This document shows, one piece after another, positions 1 through 33,990 of a stretch of DNA of 64,000 nt. The position numbers were made by a program, and so were the translations under genes. Position 1 is the stretch's first letter. Every line of letters starts with the position of its first letter. Origin of the DNA: Cyprinodon diabolis. Its lineage: Eukaryota; Chordata; Actinopteri; Cyprinodontiformes; Cyprinodontidae. The stretch lies in NCBI GenBank assembly GCA_030533445.1, contig CM060081.1, positions 37,807,611 through 37,871,610 on the forward strand, given 5' to 3'. The notes below the pieces were generated by a model that searched no databases, was not told where the DNA came from, and was given only the letters and a program-made list of their open reading frames with translations.

Positions 1-100
1 GCTTTTACAAATCTCTAACATTAAAACAAGATAATTGATACAACTGGGCTGGAATAAATGGCATTCTGCATGATAAATCGTTGTTATTTGTGCACATTAA

Positions 101-21763
<21,663 letters not shown>

Positions 21764-24700
21764 ACCAGCTCTGTATCATTGACCTGAGGTCAGAAACTCC
21801 CAGGGATGGAATCTGAATGGATGACTGCTGCCCTTGTGTTGATGCCACATCCTTGTTTTTTCCTCCTATCTCATAATGTGCTTACTGAAACTCGGGTGTG
21901 AGTTGATAAAGCAATTGACTTTTTGATTCGTGTACATGTATCTATCTGAAAAGTTGCACTTTTATCTTTCAAGGATCCTATAGAGGCATTTTAGTATGTA
22001 TTTGTTTTACTTGTAGAAACACTGAGAATAAGGAGGGAAGATGAAGCATTTTTTTTCTTTTTGGAAGAGGACGTTTGAAGGCCCGCACTATAAAGCATAA
22101 TTCAATCAAGTCAAAGTATCAGATGCTCTTCATTGGGGTTTGTTTTAATATTTTAATGTATGTTTTGTTTATCTGATTTTGCAAGCTGTGAGCTTGTGCA
22201 TCTGTGTGCAACCCCCTGCTTTTATGCATTTGCCAATGCCCCCTTTACACTGTGACTGTACCGCTCTAAAGCTTGTTCATTGTGAAGAAGGGAGAAGTTC
22301 ACTTGTTTAACATTAGATCGTTTTCTAACTTCGATATCTTTACTACACATGAACATGAACTACACATTTTTATTTCTATGTTATAAGGAGGTGATAGAAT
22401 TTTGGTTTTCAAGGAAACCAGAACCTTTACCATGTACTGTATGCTTTTGCAAAACAGCTTATCTGAATTTTATGAAGACTGCCACCTGTTGGTGACGTTG
22501 AGAAAGAAGTTTTTGCAAACTGATCTACACACCTTATTGCATCACCTTTCAAAGCTGGCATCTGTCTCTGTACATAGTAGGAGTCTGCGATTTATTTAAC
22601 ATCACCAAGCTATCATGAAAGTGAAAATAACTTATTCGTCGCTAAAACAGGTTTTCAGGTCGAAGTATTCTTCATAAAGATAAAACATAACATTTTCAAC
22701 CACAGAAGATGCTTAGTTGGAAGTTTCATTCTACCATACAAAATGTGTGACTCTTTTTGTTTGAATGTCAGTGTTGGAAGGAGCACTTGACCCACATAAA
22801 ACATAGTGGACTCTGGTTTGCAGGGCTTCAGTGAACAGAACAAGTAAGAGTCAGACCTGACAAGTTTCATTTTCGCCTTTTAAACTCAAGAACTTTCCTA
22901 TTTCCCTTTTTAATGGTTTGGACTGAAAGTGAAAACAAATGCTTATGTTGCAATGTCAAATTCAGCCTACTTTAGCGCCTGATTGTTTGCATAACTCAGA
23001 TTAAGTTAGAATAAAACAAGATGCATAAAGTTCCCTAATAGTATGTAAGGGAATAACTTGTTCTTTGATGCAGTGTATTTTCTCTGCTGAGGCACAGATT
23101 GTAAAAAGGTGGTGCCACAGTCTGAACTTACATTTGTTCTCATTCCAACTTTAAAGAAATGGTGTTACACAGTCTAACTCTGAATCTTTTTTGTTTTATT
23201 TTTTTTGTCACTTTATGTTGTCATCCTATAACTTGAACCATGCAAAATTTATAAGGTGCTTTGGAAAAAGGAGAAGGTATTGATTTTTCTTTTGATTTTT
23301 TTATTCTAATCTTATGTCTGAAAGAACAAACTGAGCCTAGGTACTGCTTAGGGACCACTGGTTGCCTGGAGAACTAATGAACAGCTGAATTCACAATGGA
23401 CATGTTGACAAATGTAGCAATTACACATATACAGTATGAAGAAAAAAAAACCTTGATAGTTTGAACCTCATGTTAACAGTTTCATGCCAACAGCTAACTG
23501 AATTATCTCTGCTGAGTTTGTTAGAGCTGGCAAATGTTATTGCAAATTTTAACTAAAATAAAATCAAATTAACTGTTTTTTATCTGCATTTACTTGTTAA
23601 GAAAACGTTAAAATTGCTCTCTGCTTTGCAGTGTCACAAGGAACACAATTAAAATACTAACTTAAGAGAGCCTTGGTTGAACCAAAGACACATTTGAAAC
23701 ACACAGGATGGATATTACACAACACAGCATTAACGCTTATTTTGCCAACACCGTGGGAGTATTTTTGATGATAATGGTTTTTGTAATTTTACAATTAAAA
23801 GCAGCTGAGTTTTAAGCTACATCTAGTTTCATGCTGTCCACTTTAGGAAACAAAGATTTTGAGTCTAAAGCCATGCTGATGTAAAATCTTTGAATGAGGC
23901 CTGCTTTTATCTTAACCAAGACATGAAGGAGATTTAGTATTAAAATAAATGCTAAATTGGATCCTAAATTAATCAAAATCTTTTGTGAATTATCGGAATT
24001 AATTTTTTTGTTTTCAATTATATTGATGAATTTGTGTTGATCAACAAATACTGTCATATAATCTGCTTACACATCTCAGCCATTTATTGTTGTACTTCAT
24101 CCTTGTTTCAGAGATTTTTTTGTGTGGAAAAAAAAAAAGGTTATATCTCTTACTTCTAAAAAATCTCTTTCACTTTCCTCTCAATTGTTCCCTAAATTGT
24201 AAACCCAGCTCCACTTTCGTCTCAAATTATTCAAGTATGCAAAACTCTTACATTTTTGACTGTTCAAACCTACTGAAAAATGTTGCTGGTACCAGATTTT
24301 TTCAAAAGCTGTGTCCTATGTATTACTAAAACAGATTTATAGTTCAAATAATTTGCAAATCATTGTTTTCTGTTCCTCAGTGCTGTACGTTCTTGATGGT
24401 GTCATAAACCACGGCAGGTTTATTGAACTGAAAGCTAAGTTCAGTGGAAAAGTATTCCCCCCATACAGATTTGCAATTTAGATCTTTGTCACAAGATTTT
24501 ATTTTGGATCATCATTTAATTTTTAGTGATCAACAAAATACTTTGATAAACAAAACAAAAAAATATTGCTTACAATAATTTTTTTTAAGGGAAAACAAAA
24601 CATAAATCTCCCAATACATAAAAGCTGATTGTGAACTCAGCAGCAACACCAACCATAGAGCATTAAAATTGTTGGGCAATGGGTGTTTTATTTGGCTGTA

Positions 24701-26250
24701 AAACCTCTTAGTTGAATTGTTTTAGGTCAATCACACTGAGGGGCTTCTAAGCATGAATAAAAATCTCAGTCAAGTTGAAACATTGACAAAGACTTTCCAA
24801 TATATATTTGTGTTGACTTGCAAACTTGCAAAGGATCTTCTTCTAGAGTGGCCGAACTGATACACTATTTAAGTAATGTAACCAATGGGATGGTTCACTG
24901 TTATTTCAAGCTGTTTCCATTTTTGGGTAATGATTCTCACTGTAGCTCCCTGAAGTCCCAAAGCCTTAGATGTTGTTTTATCCCTCTGAGACTTGGCTGC
25001 TCATCTATTCTTTAATGTAGATATCAGGGCTTTTATTATCTTTTTGTGTATTTCATGTTTTCAAAGGGAATGATTTTAAGTAATTCCTCGATTTCACAGG
25101 TCTGCCAGTGATCACCCCTTGATGTGAATAGTAAATTAGCTGTCCAGCATAATGAAGTTAATCACATCTGATATATAATTCAACAAGAGTCAGGTTGTAT
25201 GGAAACCTTTTTTTCCCTATTAGTCACTGAAATTACCTAAATAAATGATGTTAATATTTTTTTCAGCTGACAAAAAATAAAATACTGCAGCAATTCTGTG
25301 ATGGGGCAAATACTTTTTTACATTATATTTTGATTTTCTTTCTTTTCTCAAAAGTATATTGGATTTTTTTTTTTTTTGTCTGTTTAACTGTTTCCTAAAT
25401 TAGTTCAAACTTTTAACAGGGATATGTAACTGTCTTAAGTTGCTTCTTTTATCATTTAACAGATTGTGTGACTTTAGCATTGTTATCCAAAAATATCTCA
25501 GCTGGCTTTGAGTGGAAACTCAATTAAATTGGCAGGTATTAGAATTTTGACACCAACATATGTGTCTGGAAGTACATCCAATCACTTTCCATGGAATGTT
25601 TTTAAGTGCTTATCATATTCAGTTGTGTTTTTGCTCACTCTATCAAAAACTTGACTATGACATGTATTAGGCTATTAACAGATAGGACCTCAGATCATGT
25701 GAATACTTGAAAGATTTTCTTCATAATGACGCTCGTATCAAATAGATTTTTTTCTTGTATTTTTAAAAAAAGTGTGAAAGAAACATGAATGTCCTCATAA
25801 TTGTGTCGCCATAGAACTGCTACGTGCACAACATGTGCTCCTCAATCGAATTTATGTATTTTCCTCTGGAGTGGTGACATCAACACTATCTCAATGAAAT
25901 GCAATCAAACTGAAGTCAGTATGAATGTACTGTCTGTTTAAAAGGCTTCAGTCTAATGTTAAGATGTTAACAAACAATGTATGTATTCCTCGTTAAGATG
26001 GCTTCAAAAGCTACTAAAAGACCCTTATAAAAGGCACCTTTGTTGCAGTAAATGCACAGCATATGAAGCGTCTGATGGTTACTTTGCAAGGGTGGCAGCG
26101 TGTCATTACAGACTGAGCTCCAAGCAGTGTTACAATTCTGATCATTGTGCAGTATGGCAATTAAATCAAAAAGTGAAATTGTCATCATTTTATTTGTATT
26201 TTGTGTATTTGTTCAATGTGTTTTAATAAATATTCTGGACAAGAAGGAAA
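21764..26250 (+). other. chd5: Probable chd5 3' untranslated region
   Basis: Follows the TAG at 21761. AATAAA signals are at 23010-23015, 23557-23562 and 26225-26230. The last sits in an AT-rich stretch that ends the non-repetitive sequence and is a plausible distal polyadenylation site. The region contains a possible transposon at 24443-25325, so the true 3' end could be nearer, around 23.6 kb. Confidence 0.4.
24443..25325. mobile_element. Possible non-autonomous DNA transposon
   Basis: The left end GGAAAAGTATTCCCCCCAT and the right end ATGGGGCAAATACTTTTTTA are roughly inverted (AAAGTATT-CCCC). No open frame lies between them. Ends of the form GGGGCAAATACTTTT are common in teleost DNA elements. 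No target duplication was defined. Confidence 0.42.
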
Positions 26251-28879
26251 AATGTTTGAACATTCCTTGCTTTGGAGTTACTCAAACAATAGTAAAAATG
26301 CATATAAATAACTAAGATTGGTTAAGAAGGATTTGTTGTTTAATTATAGAAAATCAACTATCCAGATTAAACTTGACACAGTACCTCATTCCCTGTTTGC
26401 TCATATCTATCACTACAAGCCTGCAATATATTTAGAGCAGAAATACTGCCATTGATTTGGTAAAAATAAATCAATAAAATCCCCACAGATGCACACATTT
26501 GTAAATTATTTCCATAGAAACCAGCTGGTTTTCTAATGCATATCCAACTGAGACCTGTTGGATTTCAGAAGAAGATAATTGTGGACAAAATGATTAGCCT
26601 TACCAATGAAACTGTAATTATACTTGAAAAAATCTTAAGTACTGTTAAAGTCAATAGTATTGAAAAATAATCAAGTGGTTTTAATCTGCATTTAAAAAGA
26701 GAATAATAGCCAAAACAAATAATGAGGTCAAAGTAATTAGCCCTATAAGCATCAGGGGGCGGGGCTAATCAGTTGTGTATACTTTTACTGAATGACAGCA
26801 TGCGGCTGTTTTTAGTATTTTTCCAACAAGTCTCTAACACATCCAGGTCCTACTCTTTTGAGCAATCTCTTAAGCTCCTTTATATTAGATTACCTTCTGG
26901 CTTTGGCCTACACTTCCAATTCATCCCACAGCTTTTTGATTGAACTCCAGGTAGGGCTTTGTGTAGGTGAGTCCATCTTTGCACTGGTCTTCTGAAGGAA
27001 TTTCTTTACTAGCAGCGAGGTATGTTTTGGATCACTGTCATGTTGAAAGTTTAAAATATATTGTGAACCACTTTACAAGGATTTCGAATCATCAATCAAT
27101 GTTTTCGATTCATAACCAGTTATAAAGAAACTAGACCCGTCCAGTTCAGATAAGATAAGTAACAACAAAAAACAAATTAATCCTAAATCAATGGCATTTC
27201 AGAATCAGATCATATCACATACAATCCATCTTATTATAAAAAAAATCCCAAACAGTCTAATTTAGCTTATCATATTGTTAAAATCATAAATCAGTTATCT
27301 ATCTGAAGAGACCCGTTCGGTCATTGCATCACGCCTTGAGCAGCAGGAGCAGTGCATCTGAGCAGCTGAAGCAGTGCGTCATGACTCCTGAGCATTTGAC
27401 GCACGCAACGCACTTCAGAAGCAGAAGCTGCTGGAGTTGGAAAAATTGAAATTTTGCTGTTCAACGTGCCACATCAACCAACCAGAGATGCTGATCTGGG
27501 AGCTGGCAGGGAGACAGACACAGCGCTGCTGATGCAGATCATTATGATCACTCCTCTGAAACAGTTTATTAACGCCTAAATTAACCTAAAACTTGTGAAC
27601 CTGCCTGCAAAATATGTAAAATTGTATTAATCTGGTACTTGCAGTTTGGATAACGTACGTGAAAAATGCTAACATCTCCTTCCAAAAAGTGCGAACAGTG
27701 GCGGAAAATCGCAAAGAGGCGACTGGGCCAGAGGCTGCTGTTGAACTGGGTTCCTAGTGACAGAGCTCCGCCGGTGTACGGCAATCTGAGCGGCTCCGAC
27801 AGAAACAATATTTGAAGGCAGGATCGTAATCTGGATGACCTGACTACACAGATGAAATTTTTAAGTGTACTTTCTCACTTTAAAACATGTTGAAACTACA
27901 TTTTACCCACTGATCACAGCAAATATAGCTGCCATTGGTACAGGCAAAGAAAGGATAGGGTAGCTTCACCCAGCCCGCATCAGACCGACTTTTCGATCAC
28001 GCAGTTGGAGCAGTAAAGATGCTTCAGCCGTGCGTCAGTACTGAACTTGTAAAAGCATAAAAAATGAAGCAGCACACATGTTTTTGCTGCTCTTGCTGCT
28101 TGCAGTCTGAACATAGCATTATGCTGTGTTCACACTGTGAGCAGCAGAAGCAGCAGGAGCAGCTAGTTTACATGCAAAGTCCATGGTTGACACGCATCTT
28201 GGCACAGCAAAAGGTCCCGCAGCAAAAGGTCCACTATCAGCAATTTGATAGTGGTCATGAAACAAACACAGAACACTAAAGAACAGAGGAAAACATTAAC
28301 ACAAGAATAGAAAAATCCTTTTCATAAATAACTATGGTGAGGGCAGCCAAGCCAACAATTGCCCATAACAACCCGTCTTTCAAACGCATAACCGACTATC
28401 GGGTATTGCAGGCTAACAAAGAACCCAAAACAACTTCCCATTCCAAAGGAGGGGACACGTTCTTCTGGTTCAATTTGCATGTTTTCTAAGTCAAAACAGG
28501 TTTTTGGGCTATTATATGAAACTTCAAACTCAATAAGAAATTTTTTTAATTTAATTTAACATTTTAATTTAACATTTTTAATCGAAAAAGCTTCTTTGAT
28601 GGGAAGCGAAATGTCTTCAAAGTTGAGAACCAAGTCCATAGGATTGTTTTTTTTTTTTTTACTTTTTTGCAATGACTATGACCTGGATGACTGAGAATCT
28701 TCACCAGCATATACTGAGAATTATACTCAGCCCTACATTGTTATGATCTACATCATTAGCAACACAGACACACACACACATAGGTTTCTAAAGGTCAAAA
28801 CATGTGTTTTTAATAAAACATTTATTGTTGATTTTTTTTATACCTTTCATGCATTTTAGTTAATCAATCACTGTTTTTG
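26251..28879. other. Intergenic, transposon-rich
   Basis: 26,720-27,060 (AGCCCTATAAGC ... TTTTGGATCACTGTCATGTT) resembles antisense Tc1-family transposase sequence. 27,290-28,180 is GC-richer with many CAGCAG/GCTGCT words and TGTGTTCACACTG and looks like a decayed PIF/hAT element, but ends are undefined. 28585-28706 is one arm of the palindromic repeat. A short (CA)n lies near 28,768. No gene is seen. Confidence 0.4.
28585..28706. repeat. Palindromic repeat, copy 2 (single arm)
   Basis: GGGAAGCGAAATGTCTTCAA, then ACCAAGTCCATAGGATTG, a T run and GACCTGGATGACTGAGAATC repeat the right arm of the copy at 15460-15744. The left arm is absent. Confidence 0.6.
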
Positions 28880-29206
28880 GACGGCACAGTGGCACAGTTT
28901 GTAGCGCTGTTGTCTTGCAACAAGAGGTTGCTGGGTTATATTCTTTCTGCATGGAGTTTGCTGTTCTCCCTGGGCATGCCTGCGTACTCTCCAGGTACTC
29001 TGGCTTCCTATCACTGTCCAAAAACACAACAGATTAATTGGTCTCTATTAACTGCCCTTAGGTGTTGTTGTGTTACTCTGTGTTGCCTGCAACAGACTGG
29101 TGACCTATCCAGGTTGTAACCCCTCCTTTTGCCTATAGACTGCCGGCTATGTGCACCAGCCCAATTGTGACCCTGACAGAGAAGCAAGAGAAGATGGATG
29201 GATGAA
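28880..29206 (+). repeat. tRNA-derived SINE-like repeat
   Basis: Starts ACGGCACAGTGGCACAGTTT with an A-box-like TGGCACAGTTTGTAGC and B-box-like GGTTGCTGGGTTATATT. It continues with ATGGAGTTTGCTGTTCTCC, ACTGGTGACCTATCCAGG and GATGGATGGATGAA, the standard order of an abundant teleost SINE-like repeat. Several mismatches suggest age. Confidence 0.7.
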
Positions 29207-29639
29207 TATTTTCTGAATTGTAAAACATTATAAGAAACATTATAATGTGATTCATCTTGGCTTACTCATAAAATAAAAAGTGTGTTTAAGTTGTATCAGA
29301 TTAAACAAATTATGCCATGTTTTTTTAAGTAAAAAAGGACATATATTCAAAAAATAACCCTACTGCTTTGTATGTGACACTAACATGTGTGTCTGTGTTC
29401 AGTTGTTTATGTTGCTTTATGCTCATTTATTAACACCAGCTGTAAACCAGATTACATCATAGGATAATAAAGATATAATGGACCTTGCACTTTGCACCTT
29501 CAAAATAAAGTTGTTTAAATATCTTACACAATGTTTACTTACATAGACGTGTTACCAAGCAAAGCCAATTGGTAAAAAAAAAACCCTAACAATCAGCTGG
29601 AAATGAATAAGTCACTCCAGCATTCTCTGAACCTATACC

Positions 29640-30253
29640 CCTCACAGGAAGTTTGGAGAAACAGCATTGCCTCTAATACCTCTTGCCCATCCCATTTTTC
29701 CTGAATATACCTCCTGATTGGTCCAAGCTCCAGCAGTTGCATTCTTATTGGCCAGTTGAATGGCTTGTTTGTCTCCTATTGGCAAACTGTGACTGACCTG
29801 CCTTGTCCTGCTTTGTGCTGTTCTGTGGACAGCAGCAGGGGTCTGTAAAGTGGAGGGAGGAAAAGAATTGAAGAAAGGACAGATTGGAACTAGATGAGCG
29901 AAGGGGGTATTGGGTGGGGGGTATGTAAAAAACAGAGTGTGAGAGAAGGAAGATTTAGTGTAGAACAGAAACAGACAGGCAAAAGAGGAAGAGCCAGAAA
30001 GGGGAGGGAGCAAAGAGGGCTACCTCATCTTGAGCTGCCTGTACACACGGTGCCGGGGAGAAGTTGTGGGAAAGTAAACAGCACAGGAGAATTCAAATCT
30101 GTGTTCTATCACTTGCAGCCCTCAAAGGAGACTATAGAGATGGGAGTGCTGTTGTAAAAACTGACTATTTATGGGATGTTTCTAGGATTAAAAGGTCACC
30201 AGGGAGTGCCTGAAGCTTCTTGGAGGACATAGCCTGCTGTTACTGACAAGAAG
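29640..30253 (+). promoter_or_regulatory. Candidate promoter and 5' noncoding exon
   Basis: Composition shifts to purine- and GC-richer, non-repetitive sequence. It ends at GACAAGAAG|GTGAGATG, a good splice donor, followed by an 88-base intron-like stretch with TTTCTTTTCTCTCTCAG before an ATG at 30343. I infer a promoter and leader exon of the downstream (+) gene. There is no TATA box I would trust. Confidence 0.28.
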
Positions 30254-30341
30254 GTGAGATGTGCATTTACTTATTTTCAAGAAACACTGCTGATTTATTT
30301 ATTTGATTTTGCCGTTGCTCTATCTTTCTTTTCTCTCTCAG

Positions 30342-30403
30342 CATGTTGGAAAGAAAGCATGTTTGTCCAAATGGGGCTATTGATGGAGTTGAGTTGGGGG
30401 TGG
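30342..30403 (+). CDS. Candidate first coding exon of the acidic gene
   Basis: The acceptor CTCTCTCAG is followed by C and an ATG at 30343, encoding MLERKHVCPNGAIDGVELGV. A donor GTATGC at 30404 would leave phase 1, which is what the exon at 48568 requires. A GTGGGT donor at 30400 would leave phase 0 and would not fit. The frame otherwise stays open to 30552. The 18-kb intron implied and the lack of any recognised homology make this speculative. Confidence 0.25.
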
Positions 30404-30553
30404 GTATGCTGGTTTGTCCCTGCCTGGCTTTCAGCCTGACAGCTATACGGCCAGCTAAGAAGACAAGAAAATGTGGAGGAGGAGAGCAGGGGATGGACAG
30501 GGCCGATAAAGTGAAGCCCTTTAGCAAAGTACACAACATCATGGACAATTAAA

Positions 30554-31100
30554 CCTTGGGCCTGACTCAAAGAGCCGGCAGGGATAGAGAGCATGAGGCC
30601 TTGTTATGATAGCCGTAGTTTCCGTGACAGGCTCCAGGAAGGATGGTTGAGGGATTTACAGCTCATCCAAAATCCACACCTATAGCTGGCCATTTTTCAG
30701 CTTCAGTGCACAGCTCTTATTGTCCCTCAGGCCATTATTGTCCCTTGGCCGGGATCTGGCCTACACCATTCCAGTTTTGACGGTTGCTTCCCAGAGTACA
30801 AAAAGCCCCTCCCAGGATGAATTTCACACTGGCTCTCAGCAGAATAAGCGTGGGGGGGGGGGGATTCTGGGAGCAAAGGGATGGGAGGGAGGGATCTAAG
30901 GGACCTCTGACACAGTCTCTGCTCTGACCAAAGAAATTTGCATTTTAAGCTGAGGCACTGTTTCAGCCTCCCCCCCCCCCCCGGATGTCCTAAAGCTTTC
31001 TTGTCAAAAACTCTCTGAACTTCTAGTCACAGCCTGAGACCTCTGAAAGACATCCACAATCCAAGCATGCATTGCTTTAAACTATCGCAAAGACTAAAAG
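30554..31100. promoter_or_regulatory. Possible conserved non-coding block
   Basis: Balanced, non-repetitive sequence with two TTATTGTCCCT words near 30,717 and 30,734, each containing the SOX core ATTGT. G and C homopolymers lie at 30,852 and 30,971. Function is inferred only from composition and proximity to the candidate 5' exon. Confidence 0.25.
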
Positions 31101-31102
31101 AG

Positions 31103-31138
31103 ATAAAAGATGACTGTCCACTGACAGTCATCTTTTAT
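31103..31138. other. Perfect 16-base hairpin
   Basis: Arms 31103-31118 (ATAAAAGATGACTGTC) and 31123-31138 are exactly complementary around a four-base loop, CACT. It is too short for a usual microRNA precursor and has no Pol III context I can see. Confidence 0.8.
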
Positions 31139-33727
31139 TAGACGAAAACTTGCTCTCACGCCATCATTCACAGGGCCTTGATGCTTCACTACACAATAAG
31201 TCATTTGATAGTGGGGACACGCCTTCCACATGTTCAGTGATATAATGTACAACAAGCCCAGTACAGTCATCTGAGATTGTCTGACCATTAACCCGCAGAG
31301 GGAATTCAAGGATGTCAAAGGAAGCTGACTTTTACGTAAAATACTTTTGTGTCCAGGCCACATAACCTCATTCAAACGCAACAAATCAGCACAACTACAC
31401 ATTTAACCAACAGGGATTTCCTCTAAGCTTTTAAAGATAACTGTACAACAAAAACATTTTGCTGTTTTGTTACATAATTCTCTTTATGTTGTGAGAAAGC
31501 TGCCCTGTTACGGACCCTAATGTTTATTTGTTCTTAACTGACCTGTTTCTAGATGATACATTTTGAAGTCATGATAAGGAGGGAGAGAGCTTTAAACAAA
31601 AACACATCTTCTGTGAACCTACCAGCCATTGTTTGATGGATATCTTATTAGGGCTGAGTTTAAAACATTCTGCCTTCAAACCATTATTTTATAAGGTAAA
31701 ATACAAAATAAAAATATTGCAGTCCATATTAGTTTGACTGCTCTGCACAGTTATTAGCTAAAGTATGCACCCATTACATGAATCTCTTGCTTTACAATTT
31801 GCTAAGGCTGCACTATTTGATTGAGATCTATTGGCTGTGGGGACCATTGGAGAGCACTGTTCTTCCTGTCATATATTAATTTCCTGGGATGGTGAATCAG
31901 ATGACAATGTATTGTTAAATAGCTTATACGTTGTAAGAAAGAAAAAATGTTAAGTTATTTTCAGCAAGTCCCAACCTTCCAGTCCTAATGTTGCAGCAAC
32001 TTTTCTGTTCTTAGCAAACAAAAGTGAAGCCTATATTTATATTCTGCTCCTGTAGCCCATTTGCTTTAGTGCCTGTCCTGTTGTTGTTCTAGAGTAGACA
32101 CACTGTGGATAACTTGGCTCCAGTGGGAGGTTATTTACATACTACACCATCTATTTTTCTGAGCATTCTCTTGAAACCAGTGTCTTAACAGATTTGAATT
32201 ACTCAAATAAGACTTTTTAGCATCAACTATGTCAAGTTTAAAGTCACTTGAATCGCATTGCTGTCTTTTTCCATGATACTTGATTTTAACTTCAGCATGT
32301 TGACCTGCCATTTCTAGCTGTCTATGAACTGACAGCGATTAAATAGGTGTACCAATTGAAGGGCCTAGCTGGTCTATAGAATATCAGCTAAATGGATCAG
32401 AACGTTTTTTGTTCTAATGTATTTGATTTATTGAGTTTGGTGTTTGGAAAGTTTGTTAACGTGAAGCTAAAAGTCTTTTACATTGTAGGAGAATGTCGCC
32501 CTTTTGTTTGTGGAACTAGTCAGTGTACATTTTTATTATTTATTTTAGTAAGGTGATAGAAATAAAGCAGATTCTAAGATTTAAAAAGACACTGTTTACG
32601 CATTGTGAAAATATTTTTTTTAATAATTTTTTATAAATACATTTGTGAAGATGTTGATGTTATATAATAATGTGAATTAGTGAAATTGAGGTAGTGAGTG
32701 TTTTTTGATGCAGGTCTGTTTTTGTTAGGTACAAGGGAAATGGGACAGTTTGGATAAGCTTGGTATTGCATTTCATGTTTCAAAACCAAAATCACTAGTT
32801 CTAAAATAAGAAATAAAAAATGTCTGTTGTTGTTTTTCTTTAGGGTTAGGTACTGTATATTCATTTACCATTCTGCCTCACGCTCTGTTTTTTACTTTAA
32901 GGGTCTAATTTGTTATCAGCTCACCCAAAATAATTTTTATGTGAAATTCTGGAACTGTTGAACTGTAAGCTAGAATGGCATTAAATCTTTTAAAAATGTG
33001 ACTTGAGTGGATTTCTATTTGCACATATCTAGTTTGGGACATCAGAAAAGCAAACCGCTAACTATTGTGCTGATGCTACAATCAGCGCTCTTTGTTACTC
33101 TTAGCACATAGTATTAAAGATAACTACATGTCTTAATAGATACTGAGGGCAGCAGTGGACGGTAGCAATGAAATTACTTTATCACAGCAATAATTACTTT
33201 GAGATATATCTTATAATGCATATTGTTTTTACTATATCCAAGTCACAACTGTTTGCCAATCTTTGGTCCAAGTCGTAGGTCTTCCAATGAAGTTTATTCC
33301 AGAACTTGGCAAGACAAGACATTAACTAATCCTACCTAAAGGTTTTTGTTACATAAGAAGAAAATATCTAGGATATATTTGCTGATTTTCTTATTTTTAA
33401 AACCACTTGTTCAGTTTTCCTAAGTAAAAACAAATGAAGACCTTTAAAAGATGAATCAATTAATGCACAATTCCTAACAGATTACTTCCTTCAGGTAAGA
33501 CATGGCCACCACTAAATCTTGCAACTAAAAGTATGATTTTTATGCCTAGCTGGTTCCACAGTAAAGCAGGGAAAAGTTCTGCCTTCAAACCTAGTACTTG
33601 AAACTCTAGAAAACACAATAAAACGTACATTCTGAGTAATGCAGTTCTGTGTAAGGATAACAGGCAACGAGGAGATTGCTGATATATGATGGGGGGCCAT
33701 CAAAAAGAGCTTATTTGATTCTGACAA
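31139..33727. other. Intergenic or intronic, nothing recognised
   Basis: Apart from balanced sequence up to about 31,400, this is ordinary AT-rich DNA. I see no gene, SINE or transposon end. Confidence 0.55.
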
Positions 33728-33990
33728 TGGTGGCTCAGGGTGTAGAAGTTTGTTCTGTAAGTGGTTAGGTACCGGTTTGAGCTCCTACTCCATCTGTCTC
33801 TGTAGTTGTGTCCATGGGATAGACACCGATGTATGACGGCCTTGCTTCTATCAGTCTGCCCAAGGGCAGCTATAGCTACAATGTAGCTTGCCACCATCAC
33901 TGTGTGAATGACTCAATCAAGTGTAAAGTGCTTTTGGGTACTTGGATGTGATAAAGCACTATATAGTGCAGGCCTGTATTAATTAATTTC
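33728..33990 (+). repeat. tRNA-derived SINE with LINE-like 3' tail
   Basis: The head TGGCTCAGGGTGTAGAAG and GTACCGGTTTGAGCTCCTA is tRNA-like. The body has GGCAGCTATAGCTACAATGT and GCTTGCCACCATCACTGTGT. The tail GTAAAGTGCTTTTGGGTAC ... GCACTATATAGTGCAGGCC matches the 3' end style shared with fish LINEs. This is a familiar teleost SINE layout. Confidence 0.7.

Noticed and set aside
31103..31138. Rho-independent terminator or microRNA precursor
   Set aside because: The genome is eukaryotic, so a bacterial terminator is not expected, and the stem is much shorter than a usual microRNA precursor.
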